Source of the DNA: Phymatolithon calcareum
Taxonomy: Eukaryota; Rhodophyta; Florideophyceae; Hapalidiales
Length of the DNA stretch: 64,000 nucleotides
Assembly: GCA_977006965.1 (NCBI GenBank)
Contig: OZ345384.1
Location: forward strand, 62,001-126,000
Reading direction: 5' to 3'
Below the pieces are notes generated by a model. That model was not told where the DNA came from. It was given only the letters and a program-made list of their open reading frames with translations, and did no database searches. Shown here piece by piece: positions 63,218 through 64,000 of the stretch. Each line of letters opens with the position of its first letter. Position 1 is the stretch's first letter. The position numbers and the translations under genes were made by a program.

Positions 63218-64000
63218 CATACCTTGTAAATAATTCATTTTCAATATATTCACAGCTCGCTTTCGCGTAAGAATAGATTATTTAATCAAGAAAGTCAAAT
63301 GCATAAGTAATTTATTCAAGGAGAAGGTCAAAAGAAATATGAATTATTGGAATATATTCTCATTCCATTATCCTACTTACGACCTGGATGCACCACAGGT
63401 CTGCATTTATATTTTTTGTTCAGCTCGCTTGGTGAGGTGGCCCATGTACTTGACAACGGACTTCGTAGAAAGGTTGGGGTATTTGATGTGCTTTCGAAAC
63501 GCCTCTTGATCGACAACAGAAAACGGCAGCAGAGTCGAGAGAACAAAATGCACCCAACCATGATCCGCGACCACTTTAGGTTTGTAGAAGCAAGCCGCCT
63601 CCTCACTTGAATTAATCTATGGTGTGCATGTCGATGACACGAGCGAAGAGTCGGTTTCCTGAAGATCTTTCAATTCCTCTGGACGCTTGGCTCGCACGTG
63701 CGATAACAGATTGGCATATCCACTGCCATTCTGCTTCCTAGTAGTGCCACAGAGGCATCTCCAAACGCAATCGTCGTCGTCGTTGTCCTGGCTAAAAAAG
63801 CTCTCCCTGACTCGTTTACCAAGTGTTGACTTGTGCGGCATGATTCCAGTAGTCCAAATAAAATTGAAGGACGCTCATAAAGATGTGCAATTGATAGAAG
63901 TTGATGAAGTGATGGAGGTTGGCTTGGATGTGAGTGATTTGACTTGCCCGGGTCGCCATTTAAGTACTAGTGTTTAGACATTGCAGCAATCCTGATAACA
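63218..64000 (-). mobile_element. hAT element C: internally deleted relative of A, cut by window end
   Basis: The start CATACCTTG at 63218 and the next 165 bp match element A from 4146. At about 63390-63415 the sequence jumps to the equivalent of A near 5325 and continues to the window edge, matching A to about 5925. About 1 kb containing the catalytic core and dimerisation domain is missing, with roughly 30 unmatched filler bases at the junction. The right end lies outside the window. Confidence 0.85.
63617..63841 (-). pseudogene. BED zinc-finger N-terminus of hAT element C
   Basis: From a real ATG at 63841 the frame reads CVWRCLCGTTRKQNGSGYAN with LLSHVRAKRPEEL, an intact BED-type finger region, then stops at 63617. 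In element A the same region carries a TAG. The fragment could in principle encode a DNA-binding peptide, but its short length and position in a deletion derivative make expression doubtful. Confidence 0.6.

Noticed and set aside
1-64000. tRNA, rRNA genes or CRISPR arrays
   Set aside because: No cloverleaf with a GTTCGANTC arm, no conserved rRNA blocks and no regularly spaced identical repeats were seen. The only tRNA-like bases are the Copia primer site.

Overview
This is a eukaryotic nuclear window dominated by transposable elements. Spliceosomal introns can be placed from sequence (GTAAGT...AG, 67 and 73 bp), and the element repertoire is eukaryotic: Copia, a Ty3-like remnant, an APE-type LINE, PIF/Harbinger, hAT, piggyBac and MULE. 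I see no bacterial gene layout, CRISPR array, rRNA or tRNA gene. Short introns, oomycete/alga-like hAT transposases and the mix of families suggest a TE-rich alga or stramenopile. I cannot name the species.

Layout. 1-6.4 kb: a hypothetical gene, then an old repeat (here called D) carrying a 2.1-kb hAT element. 6.4-7.3 kb: LINE reverse-transcriptase debris. 8.29-16.10 kb: a Copia element on the minus strand, with LTRs, TTTTC target duplication, primer site and purine tract; a 3,044-bp Harbinger element is nested in its integrase. 17.3-21.7 kb: a decayed, unplaced transposase-like gene split by a deleted piggyBac (18.39-19.80 kb). 24.8-27.3 kb: a longer, decayed piggyBac. 27.3-30.2 kb: truncated LINE 3' ends. 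30.24-35.36 kb: a full-length LINE with 13-bp target duplications and two ORFs. 36-46 kb: LINE scraps, weak hypothetical ORFs, a Ty3-like remnant and a degraded secreted-protein-like gene. 47.4-49.15 kb: an intact SET-domain gene, the best host-gene candidate. 49.9-54.7 kb: two MULE SWIM remnants, a minisatellite and LINE pieces. 54.9-59.3 kb: an inverted second copy of repeat D carrying a second Harbinger, apparently identical to the first. 61.5-64 kb: two further hAT relics.

How the parts relate. Several insertions can be dated against each other inside the window. The two D copies act as reciprocal empty sites: D-left lacks the Harbinger present in D-right, and D-right lacks the hAT present in D-left. 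This fixes the Harbinger target duplication as CGG (CCG on the other strand) and the hAT duplication as 8 bp. Removing the short piggyBac restores an open frame across a single CTAG, so this piggyBac-like family duplicates CTAG rather than TTAA. The Harbinger pair has intact spliced genes and no length difference, and is the youngest layer. It carries a divergently transcribed partner gene for a 291-residue acidic protein without a visible Myb/SANT domain. That protein and the CGG target site are the most novel-looking points here.
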